DNA of 64,000 nt from an uncultured Paracoccaceae bacterium (GTDB lineage Bacteria; Pseudomonadota; Alphaproteobacteria; Rhodobacterales; Rhodobacteraceae). Positions 44,728-54,492 of this stretch are shown in pieces. The stretch spans positions 1 through 64,000 of the forward strand of contig CALSNT010000010.1 in the NCBI GenBank assembly GCA_943787785.1, written 5' to 3'. The notes under the pieces were generated by a model, which saw nothing but the letters and a program-made list of their open reading frames with translations, was not told the DNA's origin and did no database searches. Position numbers and translations under genes: made by a program. Numbering within the stretch: position 1 is the first letter of the stretch; each line of letters begins with the position of its first letter.

Positions 44728-45666
44728 ATGAGTGATCTTCCCACCTCTGGCCGTCCCCTGTGGATCGGCACGCGCGGCTCTCCGCTGGCGCTGGCGCAGG
44801 CGCATGAAACGCGCGCCCGTTTGATGGCGGCGCATGACCTGCCCGAAGATGCGTTTCGGATTGAGGTTATCACCACCACCGGCGATCGGGTGCAGGACCG
44901 CCCGCTGAAAGAGCTGGGCGGCAAGGGGTTGTTCACGCGTGAGATCGAGTTGGCGCTGTTGGGCGGGCAGATCGACCTCGCGGTGCATTCGATGAAGGAC
45001 ATGCCGGTGGCGCAGCCCGGTGGCTTGATGCTGGACTGTTATTTGCCGCGTGAGGACCCGCGCGATGCGCTGTTGGGCTCGGTCGGGCGGATTGCGGACT
45101 TGGCCGAGGGGGCCGTGGTTGGCACGTCGTCGATCCGGCGGCGGGCGCAGCTTCTGGCCCGGCGCCCCGATTTGCACGTTGTGGAGTTTCGCGGCAACGT
45201 GCAGACCCGGTTGGCGAAGCTGGCGGATGGGGTGGCGACGGCGACGTTTCTGGCCTGCGCTGGATTGAGCCGGCTTGGGTTGGAGGTTGGCGCGGTGCCA
45301 CTGGAGACGGACGAGATGCTGCCTGCCGTTGCTCAAGGCGCCATCGGGATCGAGCGGCGCGGTGATGACGATCGGGTGGCCGCAATGCTGGCACCGCTTC
45401 ACGATCAACTGACCGGCCAACAGCTTGCAGCCGAACGGGCGTTCCTGACGGCACTCGACGGGTCCTGCCAGACACCGATTGCGGGGCTGGCCGAGATTTC
45501 AGACGGGACGCTCACTCTGCGTGGAGAGATTTTGGCGCTGGATGGCGCGGCAGTGTTTGCCGGGGCGTTGTCGGGGCCGGCCGCGAATGGGGCCGAGATC
45601 GGGCAGGCGCTGGCGCGCGATCTGTTGGAGCAGGCCGGGCCGGGATTCCTGGCGCATCAGGGCTGA
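44728..45666 (+). CDS. hemC: Hydroxymethylbilane synthase (porphobilinogen deaminase)
   Basis: HemC polymerises four porphobilinogens. ATG 44728 is at the conserved N-terminus (LWIGTRGSPLALAQAHETRA). The 312-residue protein also contains TTGDRVQDRPLKELGGKGLF, FTREIELALLGGQIDLAVHS, VVGTSSIRRRAQLLARRPDL and the cysteine that binds the dipyrromethane cofactor in ALDGSCQTPIAG. With hemE and hemF nearby, the region covers several haem steps. It converges on the MFS gene with a 10-bp overlap. Confidence 0.97.
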   Translation: MSDLPTSGRPLWIGTRGSPLALAQAHETRARLMAAHDLPEDAFRIEVITTTGDRVQDRPLKELGGKGLFTREIELALLGGQIDLAVHSMKDMPVAQPGGLMLDCYLPREDPRDALLGSVGRIADLAEGAVVGTSSIRRRAQLLARRPDLHVVEFRGNVQTRLAKLADGVATATFLACAGLSRLGLEVGAVPLETDEMLPAVAQGAIGIERRGDDDRVAAMLAPLHDQLTGQQLAAERAFLTALDGSCQTPIAGLAEISDGTLTLRGEILALDGAAVFAGALSGPAANGAEIGQALARDLLEQAGPGFLAHQG

Positions 45667-46913
45667 CGGTCGAGCCACCACAGGCAGGTTCCGGCCATGG
45701 CAATGGTGCCGGACCCCAGAAGGGACGCGGTGCCGTAACCACCGATCCATGTGCCGACCGCGAATATTGCGGCCGCCGCGATCTGGCCTGAGACGTTCAG
45801 CACAGCGATCAGGGCGCCGCCCGCGCCGGGGCGGTCGGACATCAGGTCCTGCACATAGGCAATTGACACTGAGAGTATCACGCCTGCCCCCATCGCGGCG
45901 GGCACGATCAGCGCCCAGAGCCAGGGGCTGCCACCGGTCAATGGAAACACCACAAGGAACCCGGCATAAAGCAGCGCCGCGGCTGAAATCATCTCGGTCT
46001 TAGTGACCCGGTGCAGGAGTCCTCCGGCGAGAATCATGAAGGGCACTTCAAGTCCCGCAATCAGGCCGATGAAGATGCCGACCTCGCCTGTTGAGCGTCC
46101 GGCATTGGTCAGGATCAGCCCGGTCAGCGCCATGTAAAGCGTGATGCCACCCTGAACGGTTCCGGCCAGCAGTGTTCGTACCACCACGCGGATGCGACCC
46201 ATTTCTGCAAGCGATTGGATCAGGGTCAGACCGGATTGTTCGTCGCTCCAACTGCCGGACCCGTCGCGAGGCCAGTACCGGATTATCAACACCGCGGCTG
46301 CGGCTGCTGCTGTCCCGGCCACGATGTAGACGGACAACAGCGATATGCCCCACTGAAAGGCAACTGCCCAAAGCGGCAATACAACCACGAACGGAAGCGC
46401 AAACAAGGCGCGGATCGCCGTCATCGCTCCGTCGCGCTGGGTCTGCGCGTAGCCTGAGGCCGCCAGTCGCGCCAGCGCGAACATTTGCCCGAATACGGTC
46501 CACGCCAATGGCAACAGCAAGGCGTGCGCCACAACAAAGCTGAGCGAGGTTGGCAGGACCCAGACAGTCAGCAGACCAAGCGTCATAAGGCAGGCGGCGG
46601 CAATCGCCGGGTCGCGGCGTCGCGCGGTCTGGTCTGTGTAGGCCCCGACCAGCAGGGAAGAAGTGACTCCGATCGCCGCCGCTGCCAGCAAAACCATCGA
46701 GTATTGTGCATCGCTCAGACCGAACTTCTGCACAGCTATCAGTGACTGATACGGGATCAGTGACGCGGCCTGAACGCCGACCAAAAGCGTGGCAGCCGTT
46801 ACCAGCCGCAGCGTCGGATCGCGCCAAAGCAGCGTCACGGACGACCAGACCTGACGGTTGGGCGTACCGTCGTTCGCTACGCCATTGGAGCGCCTGATTG
46901 TGGGGTCAGTCAC
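45657..46913 (-). CDS. Major facilitator superfamily transporter, possibly sugar-efflux type
   Basis: The start is uncertain: GTG 46913 (VTDPTIRRSNG) is used here, and a TTG at 46976 in the same frame would add 21 residues. The 418-residue protein has about twelve hydrophobic helices, with the Asp/Arg-containing loop GAYTDQTARRRDPAIAAACL between helices 2 and 3, as is typical of MFS. The overall pattern resembles SetA-like sugar efflux transporters, but the substrate cannot be given from sequence alone. Confidence 0.8.
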   Translation of the reverse strand: MTDPTIRRSNGVANDGTPNRQVWSSVTLLWRDPTLRLVTAATLLVGVQAASLIPYQSLIAVQKFGLSDAQYSMVLLAAAAIGVTSSLLVGAYTDQTARRRDPAIAAACLMTLGLLTVWVLPTSLSFVVAHALLLPLAWTVFGQMFALARLAASGYAQTQRDGAMTAIRALFALPFVVVLPLWAVAFQWGISLLSVYIVAGTAAAAAAVLIIRYWPRDGSGSWSDEQSGLTLIQSLAEMGRIRVVVRTLLAGTVQGGITLYMALTGLILTNAGRSTGEVGIFIGLIAGLEVPFMILAGGLLHRVTKTEMISAAALLYAGFLVVFPLTGGSPWLWALIVPAAMGAGVILSVSIAYVQDLMSDRPGAGGALIAVLNVSGQIAAAAIFAVGTWIGGYGTASLLGSGTIAMAGTCLWWLDRQP

Positions 46914-47003
46914 CGGACAACCGATCTTTGCGAATAAATCCCTCGCAGCAGTGGCGCTGTTGGTGCGCGGGGTCAAGCTGACAGGGTTGTTAGCCTGGGG
47001 CGA

Positions 47004-47672
47004 TCACTCGGCCTTTGTCAGCGCGACAAGGTTCAGAACCAGCGGGCCGATGCCTTCGACAATCAAAGCTACACCGGCAGTGTTGGGATGCAGGCGATCA
47101 GATTGCAGGAAATCTCGACTTGCAGCTTCGCGGTCTTCGATGTCCAGCAGCAGGGTCAGCAGGTTTGGGTGGAACAGGGTGTCATGGGTCTGGGCGAGGT
47201 CGGGAAACAGGATGTCGAATGCGGCCTTGTAGTCGGGGCCGAAGTTCTGCGGTGCCTCGGTGCCCACAAGTAAAACGGGCAGGTCGCGCGCGGTCGCCTT
47301 GGTCAGAATGCCGTCGAGGTTGGCGCGCACCGCCTCGGGTGCAATCCCGCGCAGGACATCATTGCCGCCAAGGGCGACGATAAGGGCGTCGACCTCATCC
47401 GTCAGGGTCCAGTCGATTCGCGCCAGCCCTCCGGCAGTGGTGTCGCCGGACACGCCAGCGTTGATCAGGGTAACCTCGGCACCATTGGCTTCCAGCCAGC
47501 GTTGCAGCTGTGGGACCAGCCCATCCTCCGGAGGCAGACCGAAGCCCTGGGTCAGGCTGTCCCCCAGTGCCGCGATTGTGACAGGTTCCGCGATGACGGG
47601 GCTTGCAAGTAGCCCTGCGGCAACGGCTCCATTGAGTATTGCCCGCCGCAGCCCATATCTTGCGGAACACAT
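47004..47672 (-). CDS. tesA: Periplasmic GDSL esterase / acyl-CoA thioesterase I-like
   Basis: ATG 47672 begins a 222-residue protein with a signal peptide (LRRAILNGAVAAGLLASPVI). The four SGNH blocks are visible: AALGDSLTQGFGL (Ser), NAGVSGDTTAGG (Gly), LGGNDVLRGI (Asn) and DRLHPNTAGVALI (Asp-x-x-His). It hydrolyses short esters or thioesters in the periplasm. It is divergent from the ABC pair, the same arrangement as tesA-ybbA-ybbP in E. coli; its start codon nearly touches the upstream end of the ATPase gene. Confidence 0.93.
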   Translation of the reverse strand: MCSARYGLRRAILNGAVAAGLLASPVIAEPVTIAALGDSLTQGFGLPPEDGLVPQLQRWLEANGAEVTLINAGVSGDTTAGGLARIDWTLTDEVDALIVALGGNDVLRGIAPEAVRANLDGILTKATARDLPVLLVGTEAPQNFGPDYKAAFDILFPDLAQTHDTLFHPNLLTLLLDIEDREAASRDFLQSDRLHPNTAGVALIVEGIGPLVLNLVALTKAE

Positions 47673-47691
47673 GCCCCGCAGAAGGCCGCCG

Positions 47692-48390
47692 ATGATGCCC
47701 GAGACTGATCCGATCCTGTCACTCACAGATGTGGAACTGTCCTTGCGGGGCAACGCGGGGACCGTGGATATTCTACGCGGCATCTCGATGGATGTTGCGC
47801 GCGGCGAGACGCTGGGTCTGGTCGGGCCGTCGGGGTCGGGGAAATCGTCGCTGTTGATGCTCATGGGCGGACTTGAGCGCGCAACCGGCGGGATCGTCAA
47901 GGTGCTGGGGCAGGATATTGGCGCGCTGGGCGAGGACGCGCTGGCACGCCTGAGGCGCGACAACATCGGCGTGGTGTTTCAGTCGTTCCACCTGATCCCG
48001 ACGATGACCGCGTTGGAAAACGTCGCCGTGCCGCTGGAGTTGGCGGGAGCGCAAGATGCTTTTGCGCGGGCCGAGGCGGAACTGGCGGGTGTCGGACTTG
48101 CGCAGAGAGTCGGGCACTATCCGTCGGAACTGTCGGGAGGTGAGCAACAGCGGGTGGCGCTGGCACGAGCCTCGGCTCCGCGCCCGGCGGTATTGCTGGC
48201 GGACGAACCGACGGGGAACCTCGATTCCGCGACGGGGATCGAGATCATGGATCTGCTGTTTGCCCTGCGCGACCGGCATGGTTCGACACTGGTGCTTGTC
48301 ACCCACGCGCCGGAACTGGCGGCGCGGTGTGACCGGGTGCTGGCGCTGGACGATGGGCAGATCGCGCAAGCCCGCGCAGCGGCGGAATGA
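47692..48390 (+). CDS. ABC transporter ATP-binding protein, YbbA-like
   Basis: ATG 47692 has AGAAGG upstream; an ATG at 47671 in the same frame overlaps the tesA start. The 232-residue ATPase has Walker A GLVGPSGSGKSSLLMLMGGL, Q-loop VVFQSFHLIPTMTALENVAV, signature ELSGGEQQRVALARASAPRP and Walker B VLLADEPTGNLDSATGIEIM, all as in the MacB/LolD class. It overlaps the permease by 4 bp. Confidence 0.93.
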   Translation: MMPETDPILSLTDVELSLRGNAGTVDILRGISMDVARGETLGLVGPSGSGKSSLLMLMGGLERATGGIVKVLGQDIGALGEDALARLRRDNIGVVFQSFHLIPTMTALENVAVPLELAGAQDAFARAEAELAGVGLAQRVGHYPSELSGGEQQRVALARASAPRPAVLLADEPTGNLDSATGIEIMDLLFALRDRHGSTLVLVTHAPELAARCDRVLALDDGQIAQARAAAE

Positions 48391-50945
48391 GCCACGGGGT
48401 CGATTGGGGCGTAGCCGCGCGGCTGGCCGGACGCGAATTGCGTGGAGGGCTGAGGGCGCGGCTGCAAGGGTTCTGGGTTTTCCTGATTTGCCTGATACTT
48501 GGCGTTGCAGCTATTGCCGCTGTCGGCACGGTGCGTGAAGGCATCAACGGCGGATTGGCGCGCGAGGGTGCCGTCATTCTGGGCGGCGATGCCGAGCTTC
48601 GGTTTACCTATCGCACCGCGACCGAGGGCGAGCGGGGCTGGATGGACGCGCAGGCCGCACAGGTGTCTGAAGTGATCGACTTCCGCTCGCTCGCGCGGGT
48701 CGATGGGGACGTTCCGGATCAGGCGCTGACGCAGGTGTTGGCGGTCGATGGGAACTATCCGCTGAACGGGGTTCTGGAGTTGGACCCTCCGATACCGGTC
48801 GAGCAGGCATTTGGGGCTGGTCCGGGGCCTGAGGCTGCGCCCGGCGCAGTCATGGACCCGGTTTTGGCGGACCGATTGGGGCTGGCTATCAGTGATCGGT
48901 TTCGCTTGGGGGAGCAGGAGTTCACCCTGACCGCGCGGATCGCGTTTCAGCCCGATGCCGCTGGATCCGGGTTCAGCCTTGGTCCCCGCACCATCGTTCG
49001 GACCGAGGCACTGGCGGCCTCGGGCCTGATTGCACCTGGCAGCCTGTTTGAGTCGCGCTATCGGCTGGTGTTGCCGGAAGGCACGGACCTTGAGGTTTTG
49101 GAACAGTCCGCCAAGGCGCGGTTTGCAGACAGTGGGCTGCGCTGGCGGGATCGGCGCAACGGCGCGCCGGGATTGGCTAGGTTCGTGGATCGGCTGTCAG
49201 CATTTCTGGTGTTGGTCGGGCTGGCGGGGCTGGCTGTCGGCGGGGTCGGTGTGTCGGCTGCAGTGCGCGCCTACCTTGATACGAAGGTGCCGGTCATCGC
49301 GACACTGAAAACGCTGGGAGCGACGGGCGGGACAATTTTTGCCCTGTACTTCATGCAGATCGGTGTTTTGGCTTTGCTGGGGATCGCCGCCGGCCTTTTG
49401 CTGGGGGCCGCGCTGCCGCTGCTGGCCGCACCGGTGATCGAGGCGCAATTGCCGTTGCCGGCGGTGCTGGCACTGCAACCGGGGCCGCTGGGCGAGGCGG
49501 CACTTTATGGTGCGCTGACCGCGCTGATGTTCACGCTCTGGCCGCTGGCGAGGGCGGAGGGCATCCGGCCAGCGGCGCTTTACCGGGCGCTAGAAGGCGG
49601 CGGGTGGCCGCGCCTTCGCTGGATTGGACTGACGGGGATAATCCTGCTGGTGCTGGTTGGTTCGGCGGCGTGGTTCTCGGGCCTGCCGTGGCTATCGATC
49701 TGGGCGGCTGGCGGACTTGCCGGCGCATTTGGGACGCTTGTGATAGTGGCTATGCTGACGCGCAGCGTCGCGAAGCGCCTTGCGCGACGGGCGTCTCTGC
49801 GCCGGCGTCCCGCTGTGCGTCAGGCTCTGGGAGCGATTGGTGGACCGGGCGGGCAGGCGATGCCGGTGGTTCTGTCGCTGGGTCTGGGCCTGTCGGTGCT
49901 GGCAGCGGTCGGGCAGATCGACACCAACATGCGTGGCGCGATTGCGCGGGATTTGCCGGAGGTCGCGCCCTCCTACTTCGTGATCGACATTCAGCCCGAC
50001 CAATTGCCGCCAATCCTTGAACGGTTGAATGGCGATTCCGGAGTCGACCGCGTCGAGACCGCACCGATGCTGCGTGGCGTGATCACACGGATCAATGATA
50101 GCCCCGCCACCGAAGTCGCCGGAGATCACTGGGTGCTGCGCGGGGATCGGGGCGTGACTTATTCCGCTGCGCCGCCAGACGGGACCGAGATCACGTCTGG
50201 CAACTGGTGGTCCGAGGATTACTCGGGCGAGCCGCAAATGTCCTTCGCGGCTGAGGAAGCCGAGGAGATGGGATTGAAGCTGGGCGACCGGTTGACCGTC
50301 AACATTCTGGGGCGCGACATCACGGCGACGCTCACCAGCCTGCGTGTGGTGGATTTCTCGACCGCCGGGATCGGCTTCATCATGGCAATGAACCCTGCCG
50401 CCTTGGCCGGAGCTCCGCATACCGCCATCGCCACGGTCTATACGGAGCTCGATGCCGAAGCAGCGATTTTGCGCGATCTGTCGCAAGGCTATCCGAATGT
50501 CACCGCGATCCGGGTGCGCGATGCCATCGACCGGGTGACCGAGGTGCTGGAGACAATCGCGGCCGCGATCACCTATGGGGCGCTGGCGACCTTGGTGACC
50601 GGCGTAGCTGTGCTGATTGGCGCGGCAGCGGCGGGCGAGCGGTCGCGGACCTACGAGGCCGCGATCCTGAAAACCCTCGGCGCAAGCCGCAGGCGAATAC
50701 TGGCAAATTTTGCGCTGCGATCTGCCATTCTGGGGCTGGTTGCCGGAGTGGTTGCTGTGCTGGCCGGCGGGGTCGCCGGATGGGCGATCAGCCGCTTCGT
50801 GATGGAGAGTTCGTTCTATTTCGCGCCGGGTTCCGCCCTGCTGATCGTTTCTGGCGGCGTGCTTGTCACGACGTTTGCGGGGCTGGCATTTGCATGGCGA
50901 TCCCTGGCCGCCAGTCCGGCCCGCGTTTTGCGTGCGTCCGAGTGA
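48387..50945 (+). CDS. FtsX-like ABC permease, YbbP-like
   Basis: The 852-residue protein is large, with a first helix (QGFWVFLICLILGVAAIAAV), a long periplasmic domain, three helices (including FLVLVGLAGLAVGGVGVSAA), a second periplasmic domain and four C-terminal helices (including ITYGALATLVTGVAVLIGAA, LRSAILGLVAGVVAVLAGGV). This is the YbbP arrangement with two FtsX domains. With the ATPase and tesA it forms a conserved cluster thought to act on envelope lipids or proteins; the exact function is not established. Confidence 0.92.
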   Translation: MSHGVDWGVAARLAGRELRGGLRARLQGFWVFLICLILGVAAIAAVGTVREGINGGLAREGAVILGGDAELRFTYRTATEGERGWMDAQAAQVSEVIDFRSLARVDGDVPDQALTQVLAVDGNYPLNGVLELDPPIPVEQAFGAGPGPEAAPGAVMDPVLADRLGLAISDRFRLGEQEFTLTARIAFQPDAAGSGFSLGPRTIVRTEALAASGLIAPGSLFESRYRLVLPEGTDLEVLEQSAKARFADSGLRWRDRRNGAPGLARFVDRLSAFLVLVGLAGLAVGGVGVSAAVRAYLDTKVPVIATLKTLGATGGTIFALYFMQIGVLALLGIAAGLLLGAALPLLAAPVIEAQLPLPAVLALQPGPLGEAALYGALTALMFTLWPLARAEGIRPAALYRALEGGGWPRLRWIGLTGIILLVLVGSAAWFSGLPWLSIWAAGGLAGAFGTLVIVAMLTRSVAKRLARRASLRRRPAVRQALGAIGGPGGQAMPVVLSLGLGLSVLAAVGQIDTNMRGAIARDLPEVAPSYFVIDIQPDQLPPILERLNGDSGVDRVETAPMLRGVITRINDSPATEVAGDHWVLRGDRGVTYSAAPPDGTEITSGNWWSEDYSGEPQMSFAAEEAEEMGLKLGDRLTVNILGRDITATLTSLRVVDFSTAGIGFIMAMNPAALAGAPHTAIATVYTELDAEAAILRDLSQGYPNVTAIRVRDAIDRVTEVLETIAAAITYGALATLVTGVAVLIGAAAAGERSRTYEAAILKTLGASRRRILANFALRSAILGLVAGVVAVLAGGVAGWAISRFVMESSFYFAPGSALLIVSGGVLVTTFAGLAFAWRSLAASPARVLRASE

Positions 50946-51016
50946 TTTCAAGCCGTCCTGCGCGCAGAATTGCCGCTTGACCTCGGGGCTGGGCTTGCGT
51001 ACCCACCGCGACGCTT

Positions 51017-51093
<77 letters not shown>

Positions 51094-51203
51094 ATTAACC
51101 TTCCTGGATACGGTACGAGATCGCGCGGTTCAGAGCCGCGTCGGCCAGTCGTCGGCTTTCGCTTGCGTGATCGAGGGGACATGGAATCCGGTTTGGAAAT
51201 TAT

Positions 51204-51244
51204 TGGTCGGAGTGAGAGGATTCGAACCTCCGACCCCTGCCTCC
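51204..51244 (-). other. 3' fragment of tRNA-Pro(CGG), probable attachment-site scar
   Basis: On the minus strand the 41 nt from GGAGGCAGGGGTCGGAGG to CTCACTCCGACCA reproduce a tRNA-Pro(CGG) from the anticodon loop to the CCA end, with its T arm (GGAGG-TTCGAAT-CCTCT) and the acceptor 3' strand CACTCCG. Upstream of the fragment the sequence no longer matches, so the 5' half is missing. Tyrosine integrases use exactly this part of a tRNA gene and leave such a copy at one island end. Since the CCA end faces lower coordinates, the element would lie at higher coordinates. Confidence 0.8.
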
Positions 51245-51649
51245 TGAAAGTAGAATACAACGTTTAGAAGCAATGTTTTAGATGGGCAACTGCCCTTTGC
51301 AGGCAGGGATCGAATCTATGTAACATCCTGAAATACATTAATAATTAAGACAATTTTCGGTCAGTTTTAGAGGCTATTATGAGGATATTCGATCAAGGGT
51401 GCCATCAAGCAGGACTTCCTCCAATGCGGACTTTGGTTCAGCGCGCGGCGTGGGTCCCAAATGAGCCCATCCTGTACCTTAGACTATCTCGCTGCGTGCG
51501 CTCGCAGCGCAAGAAATGCCGCCGGAGCATAAATCTTGATGCCGCCCTGCAGGGGGAAGAGCGGTCATTCAAGCAATCAGCTTCGAGGATCAAAGGTCAA
51601 TTTCAAAAAGTCGCGTTCGAAGCTGACACTAGCTAGCACTTTGGGTTTG
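51245..51649. other. AT-rich stretch without a clear gene next to the tRNA fragment
   Basis: No frame of convincing length or composition is found between the tRNA-Pro fragment and the gatZ remnant. An 85-codon frame at 51379-51636 has no recognisable features. The lower G+C supports foreign origin. Confidence 0.5.
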
Positions 51650-51789
51650 TCAGCTGCTGTCAAACAAGGGCGCAAACGTGGAACCATCATCTGCGTCTTG
51701 TCCCGCTGCGGAATAATACCGTCTGACGCTTCTCAAAACATGATGTTCAATCAACGTGTTCGGGTCGGTTTGTATCTCCCCCGAATTCC

Positions 51790-52830
51790 AAGCCACTGAA
51801 TGCCTGCGACACCAAAGATTCTGGAATCGACTGAGAGCCAAGCGAATGTAGTAAGCGCTGCAGCGCGCTTGTGGGACCAACTCATCAGTCCAGTAGTATC
51901 TGATGCGGGTCGCTGTAGCTGAAAACCAATAGTGTATTCATCTCCTGCTCGGTTTCCGCTGTAGTAGTCTTGCCAGTGATCCGGGTTGGCATTCATCCGA
52001 GCAACCAAGACATCCCGGATGTTTGACGGCTGTTCAACGTGCATCTGGTCTTCGATTTCCGCCAATGCCCATATGGCCTCTCTAAGCCGAAATGTGAGTT
52101 CGGGGCCGACCTTGAGGAAGAAGAAGTGGTTCTTGACCAGTTCGGCTAGGGCCGCGGTTGACTGATAGTCGGTCGAATGCGCTTCGAACGTCAGGCCCTC
52201 TTCCGTCAAGATTGCCTCGCTCAACGGTCGGGCCTTCTGGGGTTCGAATGGATAGATCGACGTGTGTCCGAAATCGACGCCAGGCTGGGTGACGACAGAG
52301 GACGATGCGCGACCACGCCGCATCAAGTCCTCGCGCCTTCCAAGCCTCACGATGGGTGCGAATGGTCTCGTGGAAGCGGGCGACCGAGGTGACATCCAAG
52401 GCGTCGGGTTCCTCGGTCTCTCCGCCGGGGATCGGGACTTCCGTTCCGATGATATAGATCAAGGATTCCGGGTCAGGCGCATTGGCTTCGGCCACGGCGC
52501 AAAGATCGGCGGCCCGCCCAGCAATCTGGGCAAAAGTCGGATTTGCCTCATTGCCGCAAGCCATACTGGCATCAAGATGGATTTTCGTGAAACCAGCTTC
52601 GACATAGAGTTTGACCAGTGTGCGCGCTTTCGCCATCGCCCGTTCAATCGGTTCCGATTTCCACGGGTTTGGGCCAAGGTGGTCGCCGCCAAGGATCAAC
52701 TGGTCCATTGGAACGCCCGCTTCGTCTGCCATACTGCGAAGCCAAGACATGAAGTCCTTGGGCGTCATGCCAGTATATCCGCCATCCTGATTGACCTGAT
52801 TACAGGTCGCTTCGATCACCGTCGGCGGCC
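51790..52830 (-). pseudogene. Tagatose-bisphosphate aldolase non-catalytic subunit (GatZ/KbaZ), truncated and frameshifted
   Basis: The N-terminal part reads VIEATCNQVNQDGGYTGMTP, LILGGDHLGPNPWKSEPIER and FTKIHLDASMACGN, characteristic of GatZ/KbaZ. Around 52300 the frame changes, and the protein continues as QPGVDFGHTSIYPFEPQKAR and FFFLKVGPELTFRLREAIWA. A second change, near 51930, is suggested by RIRYYWTDELVPQA in yet another frame. The first 30 or so residues are missing: the gene is fused at about 52830 to a dctM fragment. The protein would have stabilised the catalytic aldolase GatY/KbaY. Confidence 0.8.
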
Positions 52831-52832
52831 GG

Positions 52833-53298
52833 AAGCTTGGGGCTGCTCATTCCACCTTCCATTGTTCTAATCATCTATGGCGTGCTTGCTGAAGTTTCGA
52901 TTGCTAAGCTTTTTTATCGCCGGAGTTGTTCCCGGCCTGATGATCGCAGCCTTCTATGCGATTTACCTTGCAGGAAGATGCGTCATTTCTCCGGAACTCG
53001 CTCCAAAAGCGGAAATTGAACCCGAAGACGCCAAACTACAGGCAATCGCTCGTAATCTCGCACCCGTTTTTGGGGCTGATAGCAATTGTACTGGGCTCAA
53101 TTTACACCGGCTGGGCTACCCCGTCAGAAGCGGCTGCAATCGGCGTGTTCGCGGCACTGATGTTCTCGACATTCAGTGGTCAGTTATCGCGAGCAATGTT
53201 GAGTGAATCTCTGACAAATGCGCTCAAAACATCCTGCATGGTTTGCTCAATTTTGATGTGCGCAGCTTTTTTGTCATCAGCAATCGGATATATGCATA
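52833..53298 (+). pseudogene. TRAP transporter large permease (DctM) fragment, frameshifted
   Basis: The stretch GLLIPPSIVLIIYGVLAEVS is the DctM hallmark, followed in a shifted frame by FIAGVVPGLMIAAFYAIYLA (an extra T in the run at about 52911 explains the shift). A second change near 53040 leads to LGLIAIVLGSIYTGWATPSE and AAAIGVFAALMFSTFSGQLS, another hallmark. Both ends are missing: the gatZ remnant adjoins at 52830 and IS3 copy B begins at 53299. It is not functional. Confidence 0.85.
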
Positions 53299-53365
53299 TG
53301 GAGTAGCCCCCTGAAAGTGGTCCACCAACTGGGATAGATTTGTCCCGTATATTGGAGGAACAGAG

Positions 53366-53644
53366 ATGGCTGGGAAACGAGAGAAGCCGGAAGAGATTGT
53401 ATCGAAGCTACGGCAAGTTGAAGTGCTGCAGGGACAGGGCGCGACGATAGCGGAGGCGGTGCGTCAGATCGGCGTGACGCAGCAGACGTTTTATCGATGG
53501 CGAAAGTTGTACGGCGGGATGGGGCGCGTTCAGCTCAAGAGGCTTAAGGAGCTTGAGAAGGAGAACCAGCGGCTCAGGCGTGCAGTATCAGACCTGACGC
53601 TGGACAAGCTGATCTTGACTGAGGCCGCACGGGGAAACTTCTAA
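53366..53644 (+). CDS. IS3-family transposase OrfA, copy B
   Basis: 92 residues with the same helix-turn-helix and leucine zipper as copy A. The slippery heptamer GGGAAAC lies at 53632-53638, immediately before the TAA stop at 53642, in phase for -1 slippage into OrfB. Position 9 is Glu here and Asp in copy A. Confidence 0.93.
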   Translation: MAGKREKPEEIVSKLRQVEVLQGQGATIAEAVRQIGVTQQTFYRWRKLYGGMGRVQLKRLKELEKENQRLRRAVSDLTLDKLILTEAARGNF

Positions 53645-53676
53645 GCCCTTCGCGTCGTCGCAAATGCATCGACCGT

Positions 53677-54492
53677 GTGCGGCAGGAGCTTGGCGTTTCC
53701 GAGCGCCGGGCCTGCCGCACACTTGGGCAGCATCGATCCACACAGCGCAAAGCTCCGCAAGGACGTGTCGACGAAAACCGGCTGACCGACGATATCATCG
53801 AGCTGGCAGATCAATATGGCCGCTACGGATATCGGATGGTCACAGGTTTGCTCAACAATGCGGGCTGGCACGTGAACCACAAGCGGGTCGAACGTATCTG
53901 GCGGCGCGAAGGGCTGAAGGTTCCTCAGAAGCAGAAGAAAAAGGGGCGGCTCTGGCTGAACGATGGGTCGTGCGTGCGTCTCAGACCAGAGCGCCCCAAC
54001 CATGTCTGGTCCTATGACTTCGTCCAGGATCGCACCGCAGATGGGCAAGTCTATCGGACGCTCAACATCATTGATGAATACACCAGGGAGGCGTTGATGA
54101 TCCGCGTTGATCGCAAGCTCAACTCGACGGACGTGCTGGACGCACTGACGGACCAGTTCATCCTGCGTGGCCCGCCGAAATACATAAGGTCGGACAATGG
54201 CCCGGAATTTATTGCTCAGAAAGTGCGGGACTGGATCGCCGCCGTGGGCGCGAAGACCGCTTACATTGAGCCAGGGTCACCTTGGGAAAACGGATACTGC
54301 GAAAGCTTCAACGCCAGGTTCCGCGATGAGTTGTTGAATGGCGAGCTATTTTACAGCCTCCGCGAAGCTCAAATCCTGATCGAACAATGGCGCGTTCACT
54401 ACAACACCGTTAGGCCGCACAGCGCCTTGGGCTATCGGCCACCAGCACCAGAAAGTATCGTTCCAATGGACCAAAGGCCCACGATGCACTAA
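53677..54492 (+). CDS. IS3-family transposase OrfB, copy B
   Basis: Identical to OrfB of copy A over 271 residues, with the DDE residues in HVWSYDFVQD, IRSDNGPEFI and ENGYCESFNARFRDELLNGE. The frame is open upstream to the slippery site, so translation is probably as an OrfAB fusion. No sign of decay is visible, so the element may still be active. Confidence 0.93.
   Translation: MRQELGVSERRACRTLGQHRSTQRKAPQGRVDENRLTDDIIELADQYGRYGYRMVTGLLNNAGWHVNHKRVERIWRREGLKVPQKQKKKGRLWLNDGSCVRLRPERPNHVWSYDFVQDRTADGQVYRTLNIIDEYTREALMIRVDRKLNSTDVLDALTDQFILRGPPKYIRSDNGPEFIAQKVRDWIAAVGAKTAYIEPGSPWENGYCESFNARFRDELLNGELFYSLREAQILIEQWRVHYNTVRPHSALGYRPPAPESIVPMDQRPTMH

Noticed and set aside
46048-46827. Several long alternative frames inside the MFS, hem and ABC genes
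   Set aside because: High-G+C shadows of real genes in other frames, without their own ribosome sites or family matches.
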